A DNA stretch of 64,000 nt. Origin: Brachynemurus nebulosus. Lineage: Eukaryota > Arthropoda > Insecta > Neuroptera > Myrmeleontidae. This document shows, piece after piece, positions 34,838-45,569 of the stretch; the first letter of the stretch is position 1; every line of letters starts with the position of its first letter. The translations under genes were made by a program, and so were the position numbers. The stretch spans positions 1,614,501 through 1,678,500 of the forward strand of contig JAPWDM010000048.1 in assembly GCA_035578155.1 (NCBI GenBank). Reading direction: 5' to 3'. Under the pieces are notes generated by a model. That model was given only the letters and a program-made list of their open reading frames with translations. It did not search any database and was not told the DNA's origin.

Positions 34838-35452
34838 GTGAGTTTACGCGACTTTGGTGCTTTTGACAACAGCAGGTTTTATCTTGCCAAAATTGGGGGT
34901 ATATGCATTGTCGATGGAGATGGCATCCTGGTAAAGGTTGCAATTTGGTTGAACGGTATTGATCCAGCAACTTTCGATGAAGTATCTCTTCTTGCAGTTG
35001 GGCTCACGTTGGATCACCATAGGATTACTGAAGTCGAAGTTGTGCCATTTTCCCAGGAATGTCGCACCAGTCCCGAAACCATGCTGGCTTGTTTAACATT
35101 GTTCTTGTGTTGCTTCATCCACTCACTAAGATGTTGTTTCGTGTTTCCAACGTATACATTGTCACAACCGATACAAGAAACCATATATACCAAATTTTGT
35201 TGGTTGGAGGTGGGAATCTGGGGTTTCATGTTAGCATAGAGTTTACTAAGTGCATGAGGATAACTATAAAGAGGATTCAATTTGTGTTTCAGAAGGGATT
35301 TTAAGATGGATGTGGAGGGAGCGCCCAGGTATGGAATAGAGAAATAGGAAGATGGGGGGTTGGAGACATCCGGAGTTGTAGAGGGTTGAGAGTTGTATAA
35401 TCTATGAGTAAGATTTTTAATGTGTTGCTGATAAGAGACGGTGGCTAATTAT
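34838..35452 (-). pseudogene. Penelope-like element, C-terminal GIY-YIG part, copy 2
   Basis: From the right: VSYQQHIKNLTHRLYNSQPS, SSYFSIPYLGAPSTSILKSL, LNPLYSYPHALSKLYANMKP, LVYMVSCIGCDNVYVGNTKQ, SGLVRHSWENG. There a one-base shift occurs and the reading continues HNFDFSNPMVIQREPNCKKR, YFIESCWINTVQPNCNLYQD to a stop near 34838. The C-x2-C, VYVG and H-SWENGH-x-FDF elements are those of the GIY-YIG endonuclease end of Penelope-like proteins. The reverse transcriptase is missing; the fragment stops about 12 bp from the outer end of element G at 35464. Related to, but clearly diverged from, the fragment at 11.2-11.6 kb. Confidence 0.75.
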
Positions 35453-35579
35453 TGTAAAAAAGGACAGTAGAAATATGACAGAATCCACCTCCCCACCTCC
35501 CGATTTTTTTAGCAAACTCGAAAGATGGTAGGGCTACCGAGGCAGTTCAAGAAACCTTCGGCGGTGGGTGGAGGAATGT

Positions 35580-35770
35580 GACCGAGAATTCGGTCTAACC
35601 TAACGACACCTAGTGAAATTTTGTCTAACCTAACGGAACCCTACGAAATTTTGTCTAACCTAACGGTACCTAACGGAACTTGGTCTAACCTAACGGAACC
35701 CCAGGAAATTTAACGTAACCTAACGGAGCCTAACGAAATTTAGTCTAACCTAACGTAATTTAGTTTCCCT
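35580..35770. repeat. CCTAA-rich repeats of element G arm, copy 2
   Basis: About 36-bp units of the type TTTTGTCTAACCTAACGGAA, the reverse of the TTAGG-like units in the other arms. Confidence 0.8.
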
Positions 35771-36280
35771 AATAGATGGCGTAACCACTTTTGAGCTCTG
35801 TTAATTCCAAGTTTCACTACTAGATGACGCTGCTAGTCTGGATACTAGTGAACTCTGAAATTGTCAATAGATGGAGCTGAAAATCCTTTTTGATAGTTAA
35901 AGTAACCATTGAAAGATGGCGTTGCTAGTCTGAACCACCGCGAACTCTGTACCTTGGTTCATAATTTTATCAAGAAATAGTGCTGCTAGTTCGAATTAAG
36001 TTCGTGTTCTACATGTAAATTCAAATTCTAAATTAAAACAGGTTTAAGCTTGTATAAATTGTTAGCTGACGTCATTAGAATTATAGTGATATTAATAGCG
36101 AAAATTTCTGTCTAATATGCAAGAATGAAGCAACAGGTTTTAACCTGTATGACTACATAAAGAAATTTCCTAAGTGCGATAACTGACGTCATCATGCTAT
36201 TTTTTTGCTATAAAAGACCGTAGCATAACTTTTCGAACACAATTTGTTCGAAATTTTAAAACTTATTGTTGCAAAAAATT

Positions 36281-36930
36281 TTAACTTCTTAGTTCATCTA
36301 CTAAAGAGTTTAAATCACTGAAATATTCTTCTTCATCAACATGCTTCGAATGTCCATTATGAGGGTTAGCGTTTTCATCATACTTCAAACGTTTAGCTTC
36401 TCCATTCATTGAATTAGATGTTGAAGGTCGTTCCTTTTCGACTGAATTTTTATCTTCTTGTTCTTCATCCTTTATGCATGCGTTCTGAAGCTCTTTGATC
36501 ATTAATATGTCTAGAGCAGTTTGCAAGAGACCAGCCATTTTTGGAGTAAAACTTGTTTCTTTGTAGTTATTGTTCATCAGATCGACTATCTTCGTCATTC
36601 ACTGATTTCAACATATTGTGCGAATTTTTTAAAGAATCGAATTTACTTTTGATTGCTTCTACTTCAGCTATCATACTTTCATCAAAAGTATTTAAGTTTC
36701 TTTTAGATCCATTTTCGTCATCTTCGTGTTTATCTTCAATCTCCTTTCTTGCCTCAAAACTATAGTCGTTTTCACTATCATTATCCTCGCCATTAGGTTT
36801 TGATGATACACTTTGTCTTGAAAGTTTCTTGTTCTGCGCGTTGTACGCCTCTTTATTCGCTGACTGATTCGTGCAATTTTCAAATTGACTTATTCCATTT
36901 TTATCATTTTTATCATTCTCAGACGAATTA
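36281..36930 (-). pseudogene. Element G gene A, copy 2, truncated
   Basis: Extends further N-terminal than copy 1: NSSENDKNDKNGIS, NCTNQSANKEAYNAQNKKLS, EDNDSENDYSFEARKEIEDK, ENGSKRNLNTFDESMIAEVE, AIKSKFDSLKNSHNMLKSV. A frameshift near 36565 leads to NNYKETSFTPKMAGLLQTAL, IKELQNACIKDEEQEDKNS, KERPSTSNSMNGEAKRLKYD and EEEYFSDLNSLVDELRS, then stop at 36281. Compared with copy 1 it lacks the C-terminal 120 residues but keeps the frame that copy 1 loses. Together they define the family. No start codon for the family is certain. The 5' side abuts the duplicated block at 36961. Confidence 0.6.
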
Positions 36931-37218
36931 TGTTAAGTTCTTAAATGACGCGAGAGATTAAACTTTCACGAAAATTTCATACCATAAAATTCACAACTAT
37001 GAATACCTTAACATTATTACAATTGCATCTTATTTACGAATAGCTCAACTGAACTCGACTGAACTCGAAAATCCATCAAATTTAAGGTCGTCTTTTTAGC
37101 GAATTTCCAAAACTGGAAATTCAGCTTTTACGCCAGGTGTCATGGTGCGACCTAAGCCCGGGACCATATCAGAAATATGTTTTGAGGTCCCTAGAATACG
37201 AAAATGATATTCACTAAA

Positions 37219-37318
<100 letters not shown>

Positions 37319-38280
37319 CCGCGCGATAACTCTCGAATGAAACGTCTAACGCTTATGAAATTTTGTGTGCGGACTGGATTCTGAATTGGCTTGGCTAAGT
37401 TCGTTAGCCAGACACGTCGGATGCCCAGAAGTAAGTTTTCTGGCCATTTTTTATCATTCGATCCTATCATAAGGCAGTTCGATTTTTACATCGTTTAAAA
37501 GGAAAAAAAAAATTATGAAGAAAATATTCTTATAATTTTCTTTCTATTTTAAGTATTTTTCGAGAAAATGTAAATTTTCACTTTTATTCTTTCTTTGTTA
37601 GTCTAATAAGTAATTTATATTTATATCTCAGTTCTTTATAAAGTATAAAAATATTTCACTTTTTTATTAAAGAATTTTGTGAGAACAAGTGAAAACTATT
37701 CACATATATGTGTAATAACACACATACATGTATAGAGTTTTGTTTCTCATTTATTGCATTATAATTAGCATGGTTCTATCCCATGTTAAAAAATGTAAAT
37801 TAAACAGATTTTCTAAGCTAATGTAATGAAGAATTTTTTTTTTTTTTATTGAATTTTTAAGTAAACAAGAAATTGAAGATTACGTTATGATATAAATATT
37901 AAATATAAAACAAAACAAAATATGTACAATGCACATATGTATGTACGGAAAAATATTTTGAATCGATTTTGAAAATTTTTCCACTAATAATTAATAATGT
38001 TAAAAAATTAAACCATTTCAAATGGATTTAAGGTATTTTATGTGAGGTCAAGGTTTTCGGGACCTAAAAAGGCCAGAAATTAATTAACCAATCGATTTTA
38101 AAAATTTTTTCACAGTTAGTAAGTTAAAGTATTTGAATTAATTAATTAAATGATGTCCGCAAGAAGCTTACGGACTGCCATAAGTTATATGAGATCCTTA
38201 GAACCCTTTTCTTACTGTTAGAGTACTAGATTTGTATGAGTTTCGCCAGGATTTACTGATCCCATAATTGTAAAAAATAA

Positions 38281-39093
38281 ACTAAACGACCAATTTTAAA
38301 AATTTCTTCACTGTTACAGAGCTAAACTATTTTAGATAGATTTAGAATACATTATGTAAGGTCCGTCAGGGTCCACAGGACCCAAAAGTGTCAAAAATAA
38401 ACTAACTGACCGATTTTGAAAATTTTTTCACTGTTACAGAGCTAAACTATTTTAGATAAATATCGATTACGTTATGTAAGGTCCGCCTGGGTCCATAGGA
38501 CCCAAAAGTGTCAAAAATAAACTGCCTGATCGATTTTGAAAATTTTTTCACTGTTACAGAGCTAAACTGTTTTAGATAAATATAGATTCCGTTATGTAAG
38601 GTCTGCCAGGGTCCATAGGATCCAGAAGTGTCAAAAATAAACTAACTGACCGATTTTGAAAATTTTTTCACTGTTACAGAGCTAAACTATTTTAGATAAA
38701 TATAAATTACGTTATGTAAGGTCCACCAAGGTCCATAGAACCCAAAAGTGTCAAAAATAAACTAACTGACCGATTTTGAAAATTTTTTCACTGTTACAGA
38801 GCTAAACTATTTTAGATAAGTATAGATTACGTTATGTAAGGTCTGCCAGGGTCCATAGGATCCAGAAGTGTCAAAAATAAACTAACTGACCGATTTTGAA
38901 AATTTTTTCACTGTTACAGAGCTAAACTATTTTAGATAAATATAGATTACGTTATGTAAGGTCTGCCAGGGTCCATGGGATCCAAAAGTGTCAAAAATAA
39001 ACTAACCGACCGATTTTGAAAATTTTTTCACTGTTGGGGAACTAACTATTTTAGATAGACATACATTACGTTATTTAGGGTCCGCCAGGTTCC
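38281..39093. repeat. 120-bp satellite array, seven units
   Basis: ACTAACTGACCGATTTTGAA recurs every 120 bp from 38281 to 39001. Confidence 0.9.
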
Positions 39094-39351
39094 AACTTTC
39101 ACGAAAATTTCATACCATAAAATTCACAACTATGAATACCTTAACATTATTACAATTGCATCTTATTTACGAATAGCTCAACTGAACTCGACTGAACTCG
39201 AAAATCCATCAAATTTAAGGTCGTCTTTTTAGCGAATTTCCAAAACTGGAAATTCAGCTTTTACGCCAGGTGTCATGGTGCGACCTAAGCCCGGGACCAT
39301 ATCAGAAATATGTTTTGAGGTCCCTAGAATACGAAAATGATATTCACTAAA

Positions 39352-39423
<72 letters not shown>

Positions 39424-41198
39424 CCGCGCGATAACTCTCGAATGAAACGTCTAACGCTTATGAAATTTTGTGTGCGGACTGGATTCTGAATTGGCTTGGC
39501 TAAGTTCGTTAGCCAGACACGTCGGATGCCCAGAAGTAAGTTTTCTGGCCATTTTTTATCGTTCGATCTTATCATAAGGCAGTTCGATTTTTACATCGTT
39601 TAAAAGGAAAAAAAAAATTATGAAGAAAATATTCTTATAATTTTCTTTCTATTTTAAGTATTTTTCGAGAAAATGTAAATTTTCACTTTTATTCTTTCTT
39701 TGTTAGTCTAATAAGTAATTTATATTTATATCTCAGTTCTTTATAAAGTATAAAAATATTTCACTTTTTTATTAAAGAATTTTGTGAGAACAAGTGAAAA
39801 CTATTCACATATATGTGTAATAACACACATACATGTATAGAGTTTTGTTTCTCATTTATTGCATTATAATTAGCATGGTTCTATCCCATGTTAAAAAATG
39901 TAAATTAAACAGATTTTCTAAGCTAATGTAATGAAGAATTTTTTTTTTTTTTATTGAATTTTTAAGTAAACAAGAAATTGAAGATTATGTTATGATATAA
40001 ATATTAAATATAAAACAAAACAAAATATGTACAATGCACATATGTATGTACGGAAAAATATTTTGAATCGATTTTGAAAATTTTTCCACTAATAATTAAT
40101 AATGTTAAAAAATTAAACCATTTCAAATGGATTTAAGGTATTTTATGTGAGGTCAAGGTTTTCGGGACCTAAAAAGGCCAGAAATTAATTAACCAATCGA
40201 TTTTAAAAATTTTTTCACAGTTAGTAAGTTAAAGTATTTGAATTAATTAATTAAATGATGTCCGCAAGAAGCTTACGGACTGCCATAAGTTATATGAGAT
40301 CCTTAGAACCCTTTTCTTACTGTTAGAGTACTAGATTTGTATGAATTTCGCCAGGATTTACTGATCCCATAATTGTAAAAAATAAACTAAACGACCAATT
40401 TTAAAAATTTCTTCACTGTTACAGAGCTAAACTATTTTAGATAGATTTAGAATACATTATGTAAGGTCCGTCAGGGTCCACAGGACCCAAAAGTGTCAAA
40501 AATAAACTAACTGACCGATTTTGAAAATTTTTTCACTGTTACAGAGCTAAACTATTTTAGATAAATATCGATTACGTTATGTAAGGTCCGCCTGGGTCCA
40601 TAGGACCCAAAAGTGTCAAAAATAAACTGCCTGATCGATTTTGAAAATTTTTTCACTGTTACAGAGCTAAACTGTTTTAGATAAATATAGATTCCGTTAT
40701 GTAAGGTCTGCCAGGGTCCATAGGATCCAGAAGTGTCAAAAATAAACTAACTGACCGATTTTGAAAATTTTTTCACTGTTACAGAGCTAAACTATTTTAG
40801 ATAAATATAAATTACGTTATGTAAGGTCCACCAAGGTCCATAGAACCCAAAAGTGTCAAAAATAAACTAACTGACCGATTTTGAAAATTTTTTCACTGTT
40901 ACAGAGCTAAACTATTTTAGATAAGTATAGATTACGTTATGTAAGGTCTGCCAGGGTCCATAGGATCCAGAAGTGTCAAAAATAAACTAACTGACCGATT
41001 TTGAAAATTTTTTCACTGTTACAGAGCTAAACTATTTTAGATAAATATAGATTACGTTATGTAAGGTCTGCCAGGGTCCATGGGATCCAAAAGTGTCAAA
41101 AATAAACTAACCGACCGATTTTGAAAATTTTTTCACTGTTGGGGAACTAACTATTTTAGATAGACATACATTACGTTATTTAGGGTCCGCCAGGTTCC
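39094..41198 (+). mobile_element. Satellite-bearing element, second tandem copy (2,105 bp)
   Basis: Near-identical direct repeat of 36961-39093. By eye only a few substitutions, such as CATTCGATCCTATC versus CGTTCGATCTTATC, plus the shorter TA tract (39355-39419). It then continues into unique downstream satellite units. Confidence 0.9.
39355..39419. repeat. (TA)n microsatellite
   Basis: TA run ending TATGTATCCGCGCG. Confidence 0.95.
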
Positions 41199-41520
41199 AT
41201 GGGACCCAAAAGTGGTAAAAATAAACTAACCGACCGATTTTGAAAATTTTTTCACTGTTACAGAGCTAAACTATTTTAGATAAATATAGATTACGTTATG
41301 TAAAGTCTGCCAGGGTCCATCGGATCCAAAAGCGTCAAAAATAAACTAGCCGACCGATTTTGAAAATTTTTTCACTGTTGGGGAGCTAAGCTATTTTAGA
41401 TACATATAGATTACGTTATGTAAGGTCTGAAGTGTCAGTAGGACCTAAAAGTGTCAAAAATAAAATAACTGACCGATTTTGAAACCTTTTTACTATTACC
41501 GAGGTAAACTATTTTAGATA
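40386..41520. repeat. 120-bp satellite array, about ten units
   Basis: Same unit as at 38281. Exact 120-bp steps to 41106, then more diverged units to about 41520. Confidence 0.9.
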
Positions 41521-41596
41521 GGTACAGGTTGTGTTATCTGAGATCCACAACTGTCCTGCGGATGCAAATGCGGCGTAGAATGCTACACAACGGGTT

Positions 41597-42146
<550 letters not shown>

Positions 42147-42149
42147 GGT

Positions 42150-42745
42150 ATTAATAGTTAAACATAGAATAAAATTTATAATAATATACAGCACATATTG
42201 AAGTGTAACAATATGCGAAAACGCTGATTCAGCATTGATAAAACAATTTCGTATTTAAGATAAATTTTAGTGCTACTACAGCCGTTTACAAAACTAAGGC
42301 CATAGGTATACGTATATTTAACTAATTTTTAATAATTAAAACTATAGAAAATAATAAATTTAATAAAAACAAATACATTGTTTAGATAAATATAAGATAT
42401 TAAAAGGAAATTTTCTTAAAATCTAGGGAATATTGTACAATTAATTAAGTCTAAAAAATATCTATAACGAGAAATTAATGTTTCAAAACTACTTTAAGAT
42501 TATCAAATTAATGCTTCAAAAACTACTTTAAGATCATTACATATTAAGTTTTAAGAAAAAGATTTTTAAAAAATTTACTCATATTTGTAAAATATGATTT
42601 TTAACGACGTAGAGACTTTTACTTTCAACAGAGTACTGTATAGATCGTACATTAACATTACTATACACTTTAGAAATTTATCGAAGTATGTATCTCTAAT
42701 CCTTTATCAAAATTTAGCATGTATTTTTTTTCGATTTTTATTAAA
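42150..42745. other. AT-rich, nothing recognised
   Basis: No gene or repeat supported. Confidence 0.4.
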
Positions 42746-43339
42746 AATGTTTTAAACTACATGAATGCTTTTATTTAGAAGTAGAAGGGTTAACGTAACA
42801 TTAATTTTTTTATCCCTATAAAAGTTTTTCTTAAAATAACTATCCAGAAACCCAGAATTTTCATTTTGGTATGAATTTGAGTGCTCAGTTTATAAAAAAA
42901 TATGCTAGTTTTATCGATGGCCAAACATTTTACGTTAAATGAGTAGGTTCTTATATTTATCACGAGATATCGCGTGATTGATCCTTTAGTAAAGTAGTCA
43001 TATCATGCGATGTCATGTGGTCGGTGACGAAAGAGTAAAATTATCAATTTTTTTTTTTTACTTTTGTACAATATAAATATTTAAATTACACAATATTAAT
43101 AATACCAAATAGTTATACATAAATTTATGTGGATTTTTATATTCGAATCAAGTTTAGGGTATAATATTAAAAAATTAGTTTGATTTATTTTTTAGGGGGA
43201 TGGGTGGCAAAAAAAGATTGGTTTTTCATTTAAAAAAATTTTGGTTTTTCTTTAAAAAAAAATTTTTATTAAGTATAGTTTAAGAAAATAAGTACACAAT
43301 AATCACTTTTTAACATATAAACAATAATAAGATTTTTTA

Positions 43340-43527
43340 AATTAAAAATCACAAAGTGATTGAAAAAATTATCCGGATCGGCCGGGAATCGAACCCAGGA
43401 TTTTCTGGTAACTAGCCAGACGTGCTAACCTCTACACCAACGATCCCATGCTCGGTCAGCGGCCGAGCCGGACACCCATTCAATCACCTATGTGTATTAG
43501 TACTCTCTCTGATTCGAGAAACAGTTA
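43340..43527 (-). repeat. tRNA-containing repeat, unit 1
   Basis: About 188 bp from ATTAAAAATCACAAAGTGATT to GATTCGAGAAACAGTT, repeated at 43696-43882. GTGATTGAA at one side and TTCAATCAC at the other bracket the tRNA-like core. Confidence 0.7.
43375..43446 (-). tRNA. tRNA-like sequence, AGT anticodon, copy 1
   Basis: Folds as a 72-nt cloverleaf: acceptor GGATCG/CGATCC (one T-C mismatch at the seventh pair), D-arm GTGT/GCAC with A14, G18-G19 and A21, anticodon arm TCTGG-CTAGTTA-CCAGA, 5-nt variable loop, T-arm CTGGG-TTCGATT-CCCGG. A box TGGTGTAGAGG and B box GGTTCGATTCC are intact. The anticodon reads AGT (Thr), but the D-arm phrase TGGTGTAGAGGTTAGCACG is closer to tRNA-Val as I remember it. 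Because it sits in a repeat with a degenerate neighbour, it is probably a tRNA-derived repeat or pseudogene. Confidence 0.5.
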
Positions 43528-43695
43528 CAATTTTAATTTCAAATATTATCGAGTGCTTGTGAGACACTACTACGTATGACAAACTTTTGTTTGCAGTGCA
43601 ACACACGCAGTATTGATATGTTCACTAATCATTTAACTAAACTGAAACTTTAAGCATTCGATTTCTTTGGTAAAGTATGACCAAAAACCACATGT

Positions 43696-43882
43696 AAATT
43701 AAAAATCACAAAGTGATTGAAAAAATTATCCGGGTCGGCCGGGAATCGAACCCAGGATCTTCTGGTAACTAGCCAGACGTGCTAACCTCTACACCAACGA
43801 TCCCATGCTCGGTAAGCGGCCGAGCCGGATACCCATTCAATCACCTATATGTATTAGTACTCTCTCTGATTCGAGAAACAGT
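43696..43882 (-). repeat. tRNA-containing repeat, unit 2
   Basis: Second copy of the 188-bp repeat, same orientation, few differences. Confidence 0.7.
43732..43803 (-). tRNA. tRNA-like sequence, AGT anticodon, copy 2
   Basis: Same cloverleaf as copy 1, but the acceptor 3' strand CCGACCC adds an A-C mismatch at the third pair. A and B boxes are intact. Likely a pseudogene or SINE-like head. Confidence 0.4.
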
Positions 43883-43936
43883 TCTGGTAACTAGCACGTC
43901 TGGCTAGTTACCAGAAGATCCTGAGTTCGATTCAGA
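43880..43936 (+). repeat. Inverted partial tRNA-like copy, junction
   Basis: TTCTGGTAACTAG (minus-oriented anticodon arm) is joined to CACGTCTGGCTAGTTACCAG and a T-arm in plus orientation, making a hairpin at the border of the element G arm. Confidence 0.6.
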
Positions 43937-44448
43937 GTAACAGCGTCATCTTTCAATGGTTAGTTTAACTATCCAAAAGGATTTTCAGCTCCATCTATTG
44001 ACAATTTCAGGGTTCACTAGTATCCAGACTAGCAGCGCCATCTAGTAGTGAAACTTGGAATTTACAGAGCTCAAAAGTGGCTGCGCCATCTATTAGGGAA
44101 ATTTTGAGTTCTCAGGTAAAACTAAGTTCGCTTAGGCCCCGTTAGGTTAGACCAAATTTCACTAGGTGCCGTTAGGTTAGACTAAATTTCGTTAGGCTCC
44201 GTTAGGTTACGTTAAGTTTCGTTGGGTTCCGTTAGGTTAGACCAAGTTCCGTTAGGTGCCGTTAGGTTAGACAAAATTTCGTTGGGTTCCGTTAGGTTAA
44301 ACAAAATTTCACTAGATGTCGTTAGGTTAGACCGAATTCTCGCTCACATTCCTCCACCCATCACCGGAGGTTTCTTGAACCGCTCCGGTAGCTCTACGGT
44401 CTCCCGAGGTCGCTCAAAAATTCGGGAGGTCATATTTCTACTACTAAG
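43937..44448. repeat. Element G arm with TTAGG-like repeats, copy 3
   Basis: GCGCCATCTAGTAGTGAAAC, then about 36-bp units CGTTAGGTTAGAC..ATTTCGTTGGGTTC (44110-44345), then CCACCCATCACCGGAGG and CGGGAGGTCATATTTCTACT. A frame across the units is only a translated repeat. Confidence 0.8.
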
Positions 44449-44449
44449 G

Positions 44450-45360
44450 ACCTCAACCAGTGCGATTATTTTAATATTTTGTTTCAGTGTAAAACTAATT
44501 ACATAGAATAAATATCACTACCCATACTGTCAATTAGTTAAATTATTCGAGAGTTAATAATGAAATGGCCTGAATAGTTTAACACACTTAAAAATATTGG
44601 TCTAGTGTTAGGTTTTGCATATCGGAACAAACTTCTGCCCTGTTTTCAGTACCTGTCGGTCATGGTTAAATAACTTCAGTATCTAAAAATTCTGAAAAAA
44701 CTGGAAAACATGTAATAAGATTGATAGAAACATAGGCTAAACAAAGATTATTTGTAATTCTACTGTTACAATAAGAGTCTCGACAAAGTTAGGTATTTTT
44801 GAAACTACCTGCTTTAATCTTTATTACGTAATTATTTTCAAAAAAGCGAATAACTATTATAATTATACCCTGATTTAAATATATTTTTGTACCTACGATG
44901 GTATAGTGTAACCCAGCTAACATAGGTATATATTTTTGTTTACCAACTAAAGGTAATAATTTAGCAAATTATCTATCCCATCAAAAGTCCCATTATTAAT
45001 TAAATATCATTGCAAATGGTGAATGAAAAATTGTTATGTTACCGAATTCTTTCTGTAATTTAATCTACTTGATGGTTATACATATAGTTTCGAACATATA
45101 TGTAAAAGCAAACTAAACGAATAACGAAAAACAGAAACGGATAACGGCGGGATAAAGATAAATATGAGAAACCATTCCTATATACCTATTTTCTGTATAC
45201 AATTTGCTAATAACAAACAAACAGATAGACCAGAATTATTATAGCAGAGGATACGTTAATTGGCAATATGCAGTGTAGTAAGAAATCACCAAACCGTTAC
45301 ATTCTGTCTTCGTATAGGTATGTAAATACACTACAATAGATAGAAATGGAACAAGCGCAG
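44450..45360. other. AT-rich, nothing recognised
   Basis: No gene or repeat supported. Confidence 0.4.
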
Positions 45361-45363
45361 CCA

Positions 45364-45566
45364 GGGCCGGATCTAGGAGGACAGGCGGGGCATGTGCCCC
45401 GAGCGGCAGGTCTTGAGGGGCGCCAAAATTTGATATAAGAGGTTTTATTTATTTATTTTTTTTTTTGTCACATGTTTTTGGGGAGGGAAAAATAAATATT
45501 TCTTTTCTACAGGGGCGTCATTTTTTGTCCCTGCCCCGGACGCCACTTACGCTAGGTCCGGCTCTG
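45364..45566. mobile_element. hAT-like MITE
   Basis: CAGGGCCGGATCTAG at the left and CTAGGTCCGGCTCTG at the right are inverted ends. Flanking octamers AGCGCAGC and AACCTAGC do not match well. Confidence 0.55.
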
Positions 45567-45569
45567 AAC

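Larger units (their letters stand above)
35464..36930. mobile_element. Element G, copy 2 (inverted arm plus gene A)
   Basis: Outer end near AGTAGAAATATGAC (35465), then CCTCCCGATTTTTTTAGC, CCGAAGG-type words, CCTAAC repeats (35580-35765), GCGCCATCT-like blocks, one 123-bp unit (36010-36120), TAACTGACGTCATCATGC (36178-36195), then gene A on the minus strand. The order mirrors copy 1, so the two copies point their outer ends at each other. It lacks gene B. Confidence 0.65.
42750..44448. mobile_element. Element G, copy 3, gene-less
   Basis: 42750-43320 matches the gene A-gene B intergenic region 30205-30830 (TAGAAGTAGAAGGGTTAACG, ATGCTAGTTTTATCGATGGC, AAATGAGTAGGTTCTTATAT). 43930-44448 matches the arm. 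Between them, where gene B and the 123-bp repeats should be, lie two tRNA-like repeats. Confidence 0.65.

Noticed and set aside
44222..44506. Frame with repeated VRLDKISLGS-type phrases
   Set aside because: It is the 36-bp TTAGG-like repeat read as codons; the related arms do not preserve the frame.
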